This document shows positions 11,411-24,177 of a stretch of DNA of 64,000 bases, piece by piece. The stretch spans positions 80,741,785-80,805,784 of the forward strand of contig JALGQZ010000002.1 in NCBI GenBank assembly GCA_023105745.1, in the 5' to 3' direction. Numbering within the stretch: position 1 is the stretch's first letter; each line of letters begins with the position of its first letter. The notes under the pieces are model-generated. The model had not been told where the DNA came from. It worked only from the letters and a program-made list of their open reading frames with translations, and ran no database searches. The position numbers and the translations under genes are program-made. Source of the DNA: Austropuccinia psidii. Taxonomy: Eukaryota; Basidiomycota; Pucciniomycetes; Pucciniales; Sphaerophragmiaceae.

Positions 11411-14400
11411 TCAGGTTTGTGGCCTTCTTTCATGTCTAAATCTTCTTAAGAGTTTATCTGAGTCAGGTATTTCTGATTCTGCCAGCCATTCATCTTCATG
11501 TACTGGATTTCTATATCTGACAAGATATTCTCTTTGATTTTTACCCCTAAGTTTCGTTTTTTTAATGACTTTCTTTATCTTCTTTTCTTCACTCTGTTCC
11601 ACTGGTGGTACAGTCAAAGGAGTGGGGTTCCTTAAAGGAAACAATTCTTTTTCAGTTGGTTGATAATCTTTTATCAAGCCGACTGGAAAGGTGGGGTGTT
11701 TATTTTCCAATTCACCACTCAATTCCACTTGAACTGCATTGGTTCCATGTAAGGAAACAATAAAAAAGGGTCGTACATATGAATATTTCAGTTTGTTTGG
11801 GCCTTTGATATTATTGAAATTCAAAGTTGAAGCTAGAACTAAGTCCCCTACTTCGAAGTCTGGTACTTTGTGATTCTTGTCCCACTTTTGTTTTGCATAG
11901 TCACAAGCATCATTCATACTCCGTTTTGCATGATGTTTCAGTTTATCAAGCATTATCTTGAAGCTGGAAGCTGTAGGATCAATGTCAATCAAGTCTTTCC
12001 TCACTGTATCTGCTGGGATTCTTGGATTCCATCCTTTTTCTAACATAGCAGGAGTTTGGCCTGTAGAAGAATGGACTAATGTCTTATATGCCAGTTTCAT
12101 TGCAGGTATTAGAGTGAACCAGTCATTGATAAAGCCATCTGAGTCTTTGAGTTCTAACCCATAAACATAAAATCTCCTTCTCATGTCTTCTAAAGTTTGA
12201 ATCATTCTCTCCACTAGCCCATCTGTTTGAGGGTGATATGCTGTAGAAAATGATAACTAAGTCCCAAAAGATCTATGAATATTGGTCCAAAGTGCTGATA
12301 TGAATTTGGGATCTCTGTCACTTATGATATTCTTAAATAATACTGTATGAGAAATAACTCTACTCCATACAAGAAGAGCTGTATCCATAGCAGTGTCATC
12401 TTTATGACATGGTAACAATATGGCAGTTTTGCTCCATCTGTCTAGAATGACTAAACAAGCATTATAACGTTTGTCACCACTTGGAGGAAGTGATGTGACC
12501 AAAGCCATGGGAAAAACTTCCCAAGGGGATTTTGGTTCTTGAATATGAATCATAAGTCCCAATTTCTTGCCTTTACTCCTGGTTGCTTTTTGGCATCTGT
12601 CACAGGTATGGAAATACTCAATGGTCTCTTCTCCCAAGATGGCCACCATGCACAGTTCTTTACTTTTTCAAGTGTTCTGTCTTCTGACAGGTTTCCAGAG
12701 TAGATGATATCATGTAATTTATGAAGAATGGTATTGTTAAGCAGTCTGCAACATAATGTCATTACACAAGAATGTTTGGTTCTGTGGGAAATTCTTCAAT
12801 CAAACAAGTTAAATCTTGCTTCAGAATAGGAATTCTTCCAAACTTCCTCCAGTGCATTGACTAAAGATGTATCTTTGCAGTCTTTATCTAATAAGGAATT
12901 CAAGATATGGCTATTCTTGTCTTGTTTATAAGATTCTCTGACTTCTTCAAGTAATCCAGTCCCTTTTTCAGTTATGTTAATTCCTTCAATTGGAATTTGT
13001 GGTTCTGCTTCCAAAGGTACATAAGCTGGGTTATCAGGTGTATTGCCTGATGCCCACCTGCTAAGTCCATCAGCATTCTTGTGAATTTTTCCTGATTTAT
13101 GAAATAGAGTCATGTTGCCTCTATATTCTTGAATTGCTATTTGCCATCTCAAAATATGTCTGTTGGGAACTTTCATGTTAAGAAGTGATTTCACGGCATG
13201 AAAGTCAGTTATCACTTCAAAAACACTTCCATCAAGGTAATAGTGCAATTTCTCAAGTGCCATACCAAACATAAACACTCCATCTGACTTGCACCATATA
13301 TGGCTTCTGTTGATTTGATTTGTATTGAGGTATAACAAACTGGTCCCTCTATAGGTTTGTCATCAATAATTTGGACTTAATTTAGGGCTGCCCCTAATCC
13401 ATCTCCACATGAATCAATGTAAAATTGAAAACATATATTCCAGTCAAGCATGAGGAATAAATGTGCCTTTGTAAGAGCTTTCCTTATCTTCTCATAAGCT
13501 TTAATTCTCTCCTGTGTCATCTCAAATACTGTTTGTTGATCACAGATTCTATAGAGTGACTTGGCTAGAATTGCAAATTCTTTCAACTGTTGCCTATAAT
13601 AAATGGCAAATCCCAGAAAAGAAATAATTTTGTTTTTATTCTGGGGTATTGGCTTAAGTAGCACTTCTGCCACTTTATTTTTGTCAATACCCAAGCTTAA
13701 ACCGGAAACATTATGTCCTAATGCTTTGAGTTCTTCAAAACCAAAATTGCATTTCTTAAGTGAAATTTTCATGTTCACTTCTGCAAATTTGTGAAGTACT
13801 CTTGCAAGTCTTTCAAGCTGCAAAGACCATGAATCAGAACATATGATAATATCATCAATATAAATGATAAGCCATCCTTCAGAAAATTCTGTGGGAAAGA
13901 TTGTGTTCATCATTCTTTGTTAATGGGATGGAGCATTTTTAATTCCAAATAGCATTCTAAAATACTCATAAATACCACAGTGAGTGATAATTCTGAGTAA
14001 TTTCTTAGCTTTAGGTGTCAAAAAATTCTGATGGATACCTTTCAATGCATCCATTGATGTTATATACTTGGCTTTAGACAATTGGGTCAAGGTTTCTTAA
14101 ATTATAGGAATTGGATACCTATCTGGAACTGTGTAGGTAATCAATGCTCTAAAATATCCAACCATTCTTAATTTATCATTATGCCAAGCAATAATAACAG
14201 GTGTTCTCACTTCAACTTTTTCATTATTTCCTAATTTCCTTAGTATACCAAGTTGGATCAACTCTTGGATATGTTTTTCCAAGGCTTCTCTAGCTCTGGG
14301 ATTGGCTGGATAAGCTGGTCTTCTAAGTGCTGGAGGATATTCTCTGTCAATATTAAGAGTAATATCAACTTCATGTCCTTTTATGGCACCTAATGGTTCA

Positions 14401-14905
14401 TTATCAGAGGCAAATGCATTATTATATGTGTATAACACATCAATAAGTTGATGCCTCATCTTTGGTGAAAATGATGAATTAATTTGTGCTTCAAAAAGCT
14501 GACTAGCCCCAAATTCTTCTTTATAAGTATCTCTAATAGAATATATTACAGATATTTGCTTTGGCATGTTGGAAAGGCAAATTTTTGTCTTTTATTTTCT
14601 CCGATTGTGAAATATCTGTCTTTATGGTTATTGATGTCAATACCATAAATATTCAAGTAATCATTTCCAAGAATCATGTGCTGAGATGTGCAATTATCAA
14701 TTACTAAAATCTCAGTTTTCATTCTTGCACTTCCTCCTGGGTGTGGAAATACAAGATTAGTGTCCAATATTCCCAAAGGGTACATATTATTACTGGAACT
14801 ACTAAATTTTACACCCTCTATTGGTAATAGATGGTTTTTACATCCAGGGAGTATGGCTTGAAGATAATCTTTGCCTACACAAGTACAAAATGCCCCTGTA
14901 TCCAA
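11411..14905 (-). pseudogene. pol: Element G pol pseudogene (protease, RT, RNase H, integrase, chromodomain-like tail)
   Basis: Fragments in domain order on the minus strand: protease 14905-14546 with the DTGAFC active site and ILGNDYL; N-terminal RT 14567-14097; RT palm 13913-13377 with YIDDII; RNase H and linker 13338-12796; integrase zinc region and core 12762-12257 with CDRCQ and IISDRDPKF; integrase C-terminus and chromodomain-like tail 12214-11411 with YLVRYRNPVHEDEWLAE. Stops and frameshifts separate the pieces, for example after the RT N-terminus near 14097 and before the integrase tail near 12256. The copy is not functional. Domain order (integrase after RNase H) is that of Ty3/gypsy. 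Confidence 0.85.
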
Positions 14906-15198
14906 ATTTACTTTGGCTCAATATCATTCATCAGGATTGATGTGATACAAGATGCGCCAGCAGTGTATCCTTTACCTCTAGCAGGTTTGGTTTTACACAT
15001 TTTGGCATCCTGGATATTGATCAGGTGATGAGAATCCTAACTGTACTGTGGCAAGTGAGTATGGACTTCTGTGACCTCAAAGCATGCTGTAATGTTTTCA
15101 ATGGGATAGTCCTCTACTGGTGTGTCTTTAGAGACTGCAGAATATAGGTCAGATTCTTCTTTCTCCTCAGTACACTGAGCTTCTTCAATGACTTGAAC

Positions 15199-17127
15199 TT
15201 AATTAATCTTTGTCTTTTTGGTGATAGTGTTGGCTAAATGTGAAGTACTTCCACGTTTATGACACTTCAAGACAGGTTTCTCAGGTCTTCTGTCCTCTTT
15301 GGAAATCTTTGGGACCATTTTGGACTCCATAGGTATTTTAGTCCAAGTTTTACCAATTCTTGTTCTAGTAATGACATCTTCAATTGAATCAGTGTAGTCC
15401 TCTGTTGAACAGGGTTCTACACATCTGCACTTGATATCATGTTCCAGTTCTCCTCCACATTTCCTTAATATTTTCATATTAATCATAGTGTCAGAGATAT
15501 CTGGGTGTAAAGCAGATAATCTGTCTTTTTGCTTGAAGAACCAAGTAAGTGTTTTATATTTTTCTGACCTAAAAATGGCACTTTCAAAAGAATTTTCGAT
15601 TTTAAACCTCCAAGAATTCTTGGCCCATTTGATAATCACTTCAGATTTCCACCAAGACCAATCATGTTTTCCATGATCTTGTCTCATCTTGTAATACCAT
15701 TTCTTTTCAGTTCTGGTAAATAGAGAGTGTTATTTGCCTCCTATAATTTCATCAGGTATATGAAAATCTTCTTGCAACATATCAATGGTTCTGATGAACT
15801 CAATATGGTTGTATTCACCTTCACCAGAGAATGTTGACCATTCTTCCAATTTGGGAATATCTTTTGCAGGGATAACATTTTCTCCTAGAAAAGGGGTCAA
15901 ACTTTCTTTCACAGAAAGCTTTTCTTCAGTCAAAGGTGTATAATTTCTTGGCATATGTGGATTTGATTAATAATTCTTATGAATTTGCTCCACTTGTGCA
16001 AGTATTTCCTCTTTTAATTTCTTCCTTTCACTGTCACTTCTTGCCAAATTTGTGGCAAATTGACTTGTATTTTCAGCCACTTCCAAAACAAAGTCCTTCA
16101 GAACTCTAATTGATCTTTGATGTTTCTTGTGGAAAAATCTTTAATCTCATCATCTTGGACATGATATTTACTCTCAATTATGTCACATGTATTGGTAAGT
16201 AATTAAAGTTTGACAATTACAGACTTATGCATTTCAGAAGAATGTTTGTCATTCTTTTTCAAGTCATTGATGTCCAAAGTCATTTTGGTTAACTTTGCAT
16301 CAATTTTACCAATTTCTACATTAATAATAGTTTTAACAAAATGTATTTCATGTTGTATTTCCATGAAAAGTTTCTGTTAATCCTTTCCTGCTCTTTGACT
16401 GTGAATTCCATAGGATTCCTGGCCATATTGAAGACACTGTCAATGGCTGAAGGCTCCAATTTGGGGATCCTGTACCCTTGTGGGTAAGGTCTATGCCAAT
16501 TGGCTTTGCCTGTGCCCTTGCCTTGATGGTTCTTGGGACCTTTCTGCTTCTTCTGAGCTCCTTTGGGCTTGTCTTTGGACACTTCTGGAGCTTGTAGACG
16601 CCACTGGGCCATCTGTCTCCAAAGCTGGAGTCATTTCCAACTCCTTCTTCTGGTCTATGGATAAAAGACTTTGTTTCTTCAACCAATTCTTTATCTTTTT
16701 GACTTTCTCTTTGCAAGACAATGGGCTCCAACCTCCTAAGAGCTCTATGATCTTCTCCTGACACAGAACGCTCTTGATGTGTAAGTAGGAGTTCATGGTC
16801 CCCGACCAAGGACTTGGGCATATTTCCCACTCCTTTTCTTTGGCTGATCTGAACCAATCTTTGTATTGGCATTGATAAATTTCTATTGCTTCCACTTGAA
16901 AGTTATTCAGCCCTTGAAATATTAAAATGAATCAGTCCAGATTCAGAATTCACATCAAAGTTTGTGGGTACAGACCTTGGGGAATGGGGGGAAACTCTGT
17001 AATCCTCCATATGTGTCTTTCTTGATGAAGATTTGACACTTCTGGATTTGGTCTTGCCTCTTCCTTGTCCAAATCCATCTGGTTGGACTGAATAGTTGCT
17101 TCCATTTCTGATATGCACCATTTTCAT
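15199..17127 (-). pseudogene. gag: Element G gag pseudogene
   Basis: The ATG at 17125-17127 opens MKMVHIRNGSNYSVQPDG. The frame is then broken repeatedly: pieces at 16903-17127, 16491-16895, 16348-16872, 15730-15954 and 15199-15687. The core contains IPKLEEWSTFSGEGEYNHIE, which is the capsid part. The zinc knuckle reads CHKRGSTSHLANTI, so the second and the last cysteine of CxxCx4Hx4C are lost. Gag would package the RNA if intact. Confidence 0.8.
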
Positions 17128-17690
17128 GTCAATTCAAGGGAAAAAGTGAAATAAAAGGACAGAACCACACACCTTTTGGTCGTAAATTAGCTTGTTCTGT
17201 TCTGAATAAAGTGCCTCTTTTAGCAATTTGCACTTCAATGCTCTCTTCAGATTCTGGACTAGTAATATGTCTCTTACTGAGCTTATTAGGAGATGCACTT
17301 TATTTTATTAAAGAGACTAAAGAAAAATTTAGAAATGAGAAAAAATTATTTTTATGCTTTTTAAAACTTTTTTAAGGATTTTTATAAGTTTTATTATTTT
17401 CCAATATTAAAAAATCATTCTTTTCAAAGAAAAAAGAATTAAAATTCAAGATTTTGATTTAAAATTAATTCAGAGTAACTCAAAGAATAATTTTATAGGT
17501 TTTTGGCTGTGAAAAAGTCACGTGTAAAACAATGTAAAATTAAACCAAATTCCTCAATGAAAAATATTTTAAAAATAATTTCAAAAATAAAAATTATTTT
17601 AACTTCAAATTGAAAGAAAAAAATATTAAATTAATATATTTTAGAGCTTAAAAATATATTAATTAAGGGTACAAGGATCAAAAAACATGG

Positions 17691-17701
17691 CCAGGCCCCC
17701 A
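17691..17701 (-). other. candidate tRNA primer-binding site of element G
   Basis: On the minus strand the 5' LTR ends at 17704 with TTACA. Two bases later comes TGGGGGCCTGG, which starts with the TGG expected of a site complementary to a tRNA 3' CCA end. I cannot name the tRNA. It contrasts with the self-priming layout of elements B, C, E and H. Confidence 0.45.
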
Positions 17702-17841
17702 AATGTAAGGTGTGTCTATGACAATGTTGATAATATTACTATTAATCAAAATTACTATGAATGTTCTGATGAAATATAAGAATAAAAAATTTATTATAAC
17801 CACAATTAAATAATTAAAGAATTATTTCTTTTACATGGTAT

Positions 17842-18573
17842 TGTCACAGGGGCTCTTCTAAAATGAAGAGGGCCTGGCACTCAGTGAACAGACCTACTTA
17901 AGGAGGGCTCAAAATACTCAAGAACAGGATAGACAGAATGCAAGGATAAATTCCTGATAAAAGAATAAGAGTACTAAGAAAAAGAAATAACAATAAGTAA
18001 TAAATAGAGAGCCAACCACTAAGTAATCCTGAGTCACTGTTTCAACCTGTTCAGAAAAGAGAAAAGGGATTAATAAGGATATGGCCACCAGGACTCTACT
18101 GAACAGGTGAGGGAAGGCTAAGACTAACTTAATAAGTAATAAAATAATATTCCAAAAGTGAGAATAAAATAATATTAAATAATAAATCAACTATTTTAAT
18201 TAACTGGGGGAAAAACCCCCAGGTGGGTGAAGAGGGGCTGGTATATGTGAGAAATACCAGCCTTGGAGTTTGAGTGTTGAGATACTGGCCTGTATGCTGG
18301 AAGAAGTTGGACGTGAGATTGAATCCTGTATTGGTGAATCCAATACAGGTGATACAGTCAATACAGGTATTTGTGCCTGTATTGATGACAGGCCTGTATT
18401 TGGTGAATCCTGTATTTGAGTCTTGCCTGTATGAAAACTGTATTGAGGTATGAAAACTGTATTGGGTAAATTGTTGTATGAAACCCCCTTGCTGATTGGG
18501 TTTTGAAGGGTATCCATGATATAATGATTTGCTGATGATGATTGGAAATGCCCCTGCCTCCTTGGCTGTGACA
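17842..18573 (-). repeat. 3' LTR of element E (732 bp)
   Basis: TGTCACA/TGTGACA ends. U3 (near 18330-18480) has a dense set of CTGTATTG/CAATACAG motifs in both orientations. The CCCCC/GGGGG hairpin and AGTTAATTAA start signal follow near 18195-18225. It has 19 bp more than the 5' LTR, a duplicated GTATTGAGGTATGAAAACT-type segment. Confidence 0.92.
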
Positions 18574-19028
18574 TTATCCCCCTCTTGAAAGTGGTGAGCT
18601 CTGAGCACCATAAGTATAGTGAGTCTTGATGAGCTTGCAATCAATTCAAACAGTTCTTTCCCCAATTCCTTAAGATTTTCCCCTTAAAACTTCTTTTTCA
18701 ATCAATACTCATACCAATCTTCATTTGACTATTTGTAGGTATTTTCCCCTTGATTTTGATTCTGAATTTCCTCTGTTCCATCCAAACTGCCTTCAATCTT
18801 CATAAAAATTCCTTTAATCTTGTCTTGAGTGTCTTCATCAATTTTCCTTGAGTCCTCATGGCTTTTGAAAGGTGGTTGATTTGGGTTTTGTCCCAAGACC
18901 ACTTGAAATCATCATAATTTTGAATTTTAGAGTGTTGGCATAAGGTGGCCAACAATTGAAATTTTGGACCAAATGAGTAGTCCTGGCCAAAATCCCTGAA
19001 AATGTGAATAAATGGGTTTTTGGCCAAT

Positions 19029-19376
19029 TTGCGCAAATGCGCAAATATGCCATATGTGGCATAAATTGGTGAAAATACTGAAAAAACTGAATTCTTGTGT
19101 AAATTGGCCTAAAGGTGGGTTTTGGCCATTTTGCGCATTTTTGCGCAAAATGCGCAAATATGCCATATTTGGCATAAATTGGTGAAAATGATGAACAAAC
19201 TGAATTATTGTGAAAAAATGGCCTAAAAGTGGGTTTTGGCCATTTTGCGCATTTTTGCGCAAAATGCACAAATGCGCAATTATAATGATTTTGGCCAAAA
19301 AGGCCTTTTGAAGGCTTTTGACAAGAAAAAAGGCCCTTTTGCGCAAAAGTGCGCAAAAGTGCGCAAAATACGCAAA
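19029..19376 (-). repeat. TTGCGCA/TGCGCAAA motif array in the 3' internal region of element E
   Basis: Many GCGC-centred motifs (TTTGCGCA on one strand, TGCGCAAA on the other) lie within imperfect repeats of about 120 bp carrying TTTTGGCCAT and ATGCCATAT blocks. The same motif occurs in the U3 of F and H. Its function is unknown. Confidence 0.8.
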
Positions 19377-20016
19377 TTTGCCAATATGCCTAATTAAGCA
19401 TATTATGATAAGAATTGATGAAAAATGGCTGTTTTGATGTTTTGAGGTCTGATATGGCCAATTGTGCCAAAGTGCATATCTTGATGAAATTGGCCAATTG
19501 GGCCATTTGAAACAATTTCTTCTATGAACTTGATTTTTTTCTTGAATATCTTCTTCTTATCCCCTCCTTGATTGGTCAATTGCCATAAACACCTTGCTGA
19601 TTGGGTTTTGGCTTTCAATTTTGATCTTAAGGAATGAGTTCAAAGCTGACATTCATATTTGACTCCACTGCCTCTGGTTCCCCGCCTTTTGTGATTTGGA
19701 GATGCCTTGGTTATAGAGTTTAAAGAAACCTTGAAGAAATTTTGATGCGTATTACTGGTAGTTGGTCTCCATTATTACTATTGTTATTTCCCTTTTTACA
19801 TGAAATAAATGAATTAGCCTCCCAATACAAAATATGGGAGGATTGACTGCTGCTTAAAAGAAGGAAATTAAAAAAACAAGAATTATACAAGTAAAGAAAA
19901 TAAAAGAAATGAAAAAGAAAAGAAATGAGAGAAAAGAAAGAGAGTAAAGAAAGAAATATGAAATGCCTGGGGGTTGTCTTTCTTGTGGTGAGTTGTTTGA
20001 TTTTGGCCAAAAGATT

Positions 20017-20418
20017 CTGAAAGATGAAATCAAGCATTTGATGCTCACAGCGTGGCCAAGGTAATGTTTTTACAAGAATTAGACCCCTCAGGGATGCATA
20101 CCAGGAGATGGAACTTACTTTCATAACTTCCACTCCCCACCAAGCACCATAAATGAAAATTGAAATATGCCATAAGATGAATTTGATAATGAATGTCTTG
20201 AAAGATAATTTATGGCATGATTATAGATAGAAGAGAAAATAAAAGAAAAGATTGGGCCAAATCTTGATGAAAGGTCCAAATCTTGAGGGTATTATGTTGC
20301 AAGGCCTTCTGAACCTGTCCCAAAAAATTGACAAGTGCTCACAAAGTGGCCAAGGTGATGCTTACAACAAATTTGGTAGAATACCCCCTTAAAGGTGCAT
20401 GCCAGGAGAGGAACTTAC
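20017..20418 (-). other. two intron-like modules downstream of pol, element E
   Basis: Module 1 spans 20418 to 20315 (104 nt, GTAAGT...GGGACAG). Module 2 spans 20118 to 20017 (102 nt, GTAAGT...CTTTCAG). Each is preceded by the same exon-like block with TGGTGCTTGGTGGGGA and contains CATCACCTTGGCCA. The second starts about 340 bp after the pol stop. Homologous pairs occur in B, C and H. Confidence 0.6.
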
Positions 20419-20454
20419 TTTCATAACCTCCAATCCCCACCAAGCACCATAAAA

Positions 20455-23400
20455 TCAAACTCTTGAGGCATTTGGGCCAGGCTTGTCTGGATACAAAGTG
20501 TGAAAGTCCTTGACAAGGTCTGGGGAGTTGGTAAGGTTGGAAGCTGGTTCCCAAGTTGTTCTTTCTGGGTCTTCATTGAATCCTTTCCACTCCACTAAAT
20601 ACCATAATGAACCTCTCTTGAGTTTTGAGTCCAGAACCTGAGCCACTTCCCATTCTTCTTGCTCTTCCACTATTATTGGAGGTGGTGGCAATTGGTGTCG
20701 ATTTGGGATAGTTGATTGCTTTACTGGTTCTAACAAGGACACATGGAAAACAGGGTGAACTGACTTCCATTGTTGAGGCAACTTGAGGTGATATGCATGG
20801 CTGCCAATCTTCTTGAGAACTTCAAAGGGTCCCAACCATCTTTCTGAAAGTTTCTTGGTGGGTCTTGTTGTCTTGATGTTCTTGGAAGCTAGCCATACTT
20901 TGTCCCCAGGTTGGAAATCAGGTGGAATTGATCTATTTCTATCTGCATACTTCTTGAATCTTCTTATTTCTGACTCTAATTCTTCTTTGACAACTTGCTG
21001 TACTGATTGGAGTTTTGTTGATAACTTCCCAGCAGGTGAATCTTGAGAAACATGGATTGAGTCAAAGCTGGGATTTCTTCCATAAATGGTGAAAAAAGGT
21101 GATTGCTTTGTGGATGAATGTTCTGCATTATTATAGGCAAATTCAGCCAGAGGGAGCCAGGTGTGCCAGTCATCTTGATGGTAACTGACATACATCCGAA
21201 GATACTGTTCTAGAATCTGATTTACCCTCTCTGTCTGTCCATCTGTTTCAGGGTGAAATGCAGTTGAAAGATCTCTTGATATCTTGAGCTGCTGACATAA
21301 CTGGGTCCAGAATGATGAAACAAATAAAGAACCTCTATCACTAACAATACTGATTGGAAGACCATGTTTGGAAAAGACATGATTAATGAATATTTGAGTT
21401 AAGTCCAAAGCAGTGATTGTTGAATAAGTTGGAATAAATATTGCCATTTTTGAAAATCTGTCTACAACTACTAAAATTGAATCAAAGTTGCTTGACAAGG
21501 GCAATTGAGTGATAAAGTCCATTGATAAACAATTCCAAGGACCAGATGGAATTTGAAGAGGCTTGAGTAATCCAAACTTCTTATGGTGGATGTTCTTGTT
21601 TCTTGAACATTGCTGACATGAGGACACATAGTCCTTGATGATTTGATTCATTCCAGCCCAATAAAAATCCCTCTTGATGAGCTTGAGGGTCTTCTCCTGG
21701 CCAGGATGGCCAGCCAATGGTGAGTCATGACGCCTTTGAAGAATGTCCAATTGAACTTCATTATTGCTTGGAATAACTACTCTATCTTTGAACAATAATA
21801 ATTTTGCTTGAGGTTCAAGAGAATAGTCTGGGACTGATTCTCCTCCTGCTAACTTCTTGAGGATCTCCTTATAGTCTTTGTCTTGCCATACTTGTCTTTG
21901 GATCTGATCAACTAAATCTGAAAACATTTCAACTTTTATGGAAAAGAATCTTGACTCTTGAATTTCATTTTGCTTGAGAACTTGATGAAAGTTTTGAGGA
22001 TTCTTGCTGATGAAATCCACCCCCCTCTCTGGGTACACGTCGTCCCGACGTGACAAGGCATCTGGTAAAGTGGCCAGCCTGCCTGGGCGGTGGGTGATAA
22101 CAAAGTGAAATTCAGACAAAAATTCAGCCCAACGGGCCTGACGACAAGTAAGGACTTTAGAGGACATAAAATATTAGAGAGAACAATGGTCTTTCAAGAC
22201 CTCAAAGGAATCAGAAAGAGAAAGGAGAAAGGCTCTCCAGCGCTTGAGAGCCCAAACTATGCCAAGGAGTTCCTTGTCATGAATTTCATAGTTGAGTTCA
22301 GCTGGTAAGAGCTTGCAACTATCAAATGCAATGGGATGCTTTCCTGAGTCATTCACCTGACTCAGTACAGCACCCAAGGCATAATCAGAGGCATCAGTCT
22401 CTACAATAGTTGGGAGAGAAGGATTAAAGTGAGAGAGGATAGGAGCAGTGGTGAAAGCTTCTTTGAGTATCTGAAGCTTGCTAAGAGCTTCCTCATTGAA
22501 GATGAAGGGAGAATCTTTTTTGAGAAGGGAAGTGAGAGCAGAGATTTTTTTGGAATAATTTTTAATGAAACAACAATAAAAGTTGGCAAAGCCAAGAAAT
22601 GATTGGAGGGCCTTGATGTTCTTGGGCTGAGGCCAATTGAGTATTTGTTGAACTTTTGAAGAATCCATCTTGAGGCCATCACTTGAAACAACATAGCCCA
22701 AGTATTCCACACTTGAGGCATGGAATACACACTTGGAGGCTTTAGCAAAAAAATTATTGTCTCTCAGTCTTTGGAGAACAGAGGCCACATGTTTAACATG
22801 TTCATCCAAAGAGCTAGAGAAGACCATAATATCATCTAAGTACACTACAACAAAAATGTCCAAATAATCTGCAAAGATATCATTCACAAGATTTTGGAAT
22901 GAAGCTGGAGCATTGGTTAAGCCAAATGGCATAACCAAATACTCATAACTGCCATATTTGGTTCTAAAGGCAGTTAAATGCTCATCCCCCTCTTTAATTC
23001 TCAGGAGATTATAAGCACCACGCAGATCTATCTTGGAGAAGATAGCAGCACCGTTAAAGACGGTAAGAAGCTGATTCATTGGAGGAACAGGATACCTGTT
23101 CTTCCTAGTGACAGCATTAAGTTTGCGGTAGTCAACACACAAACGAAGACCACCATCCTTTTTCTTAACAAAAAGGACAGGTGCCCCTGTTGAGGAGGAG
23201 CTTGGTCTGATGAAACCTTTCTCTACATTCTCTGAAATGTAGGCCCGCAGTGTTTCTGACTCATTCTTTGATAAAGAGTAGATAACACCAACTGCAGGTA
23301 GAAGACCCTCCAGTTCAATATGATGATCACAGGCACGGTGTGGAGGAAGTTTCTCTGCTTTCACTTTGGAGAATACATCCAAATATTTGTGATAAACAGG

Positions 23401-24177
23401 AGGGACTACCTTCAGCACAGTTTCAATCTCTTCTGGCTCTTCCTCCTCATCCCACTGCTCCTCCAGGGAGGCATGAAAAGATAAAGGAGGAAGGTCCATA
23501 TCCCCTTGAAAGAGATGAAGTGAAGATATAGCAACATCTTCTCCAACATCTTTTATCTCTTTGAAGACTTCATCTCTTAATGGAAGTAATGACTGAGAGG
23601 GAAAAATGGAGTGGTTATGGACAGAAGGAGGAAAAGAAGGTGGCTTAAGTTCACCAACCAGAGCAACACTGTTGACAGCAGTGGATAAGTCATTACTAGT
23701 AGAAGAAATAATACCACTAGAATCCTTATGACTAGAATCATAGGTGATCAATCCATTTTTCCAATCAATAATGGGATTAAAATGGTAAAGAAAATCATAG
23801 CCCAATATTAGGTCTTCTCCCTTGGGTGAATCTATGATAAAGAAATCCCATTCAAAGCTTGGGAAGGAAGGTAAATCAACAACCCACTTGGTATAATGGG
23901 TGATGAACAGGGAAGTGGATTCATTAGAATCCAGAATGAAAAGAGGAATCTTTTCAGGGAGCTCTGACATGGTCAATGAGTACTTGAGAACAAAATTCTT
24001 TGCAATGAAGGAGTTTATAGCACCAGAATCAATGAGAATACTATAAAAAATATCAGAGATTGAAGAAAAAATAAGAAATTTTAAAGATTTCTTGACACTA
24101 GTATTCAGAGTGCACAATTGTGCTCTTGAAGGAAATAAGTGAGAACTATTGAACACATCATGATTCCCACTCAGGCC
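20455..24177 (-). pseudogene. pol: Element E pol with one in-frame stop (protease-RT-RNase H-integrase-chromodomain)
   Basis: pol has no useful ATG and lies in the -1 frame of gag. The frame is open from the slippery site to 20455 except for one TAA at 22174-22176, where element C has CAG in the same sentence of RNase H. Domains in order: protease with LIDSGA; RT with [12 protein letters not shown] and [11 protein letters not shown]; RNase H with [15 protein letters not shown]; integrase with the H2C2 zinc region, [15 protein letters not shown] and [10 protein letters not shown]; chromodomain WEVAQVLD...WEPASNL. Four Arg-to-Cys changes relative to C (for example FYCCFIKNY) are each CG to TG. 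The single stop makes this copy defective, though only just. Confidence 0.88.

Noticed and set aside
16480..16761. Plus-strand ORFs over the G gag region and similar antisense frames over gag and pol of other elements
   Set aside because: They mirror coding sequence on the opposite strand and have no features of their own, unlike the antisense gene of C, which lies outside gag-pol.
17918..18190. 90-aa hydrophobic ORF on minus, identical at 26348-26620
   Set aside because: Both lie in the R/U5 part of the two LTRs of E; T-rich sequence gives Leu/Phe runs. No homologue in other LTRs.
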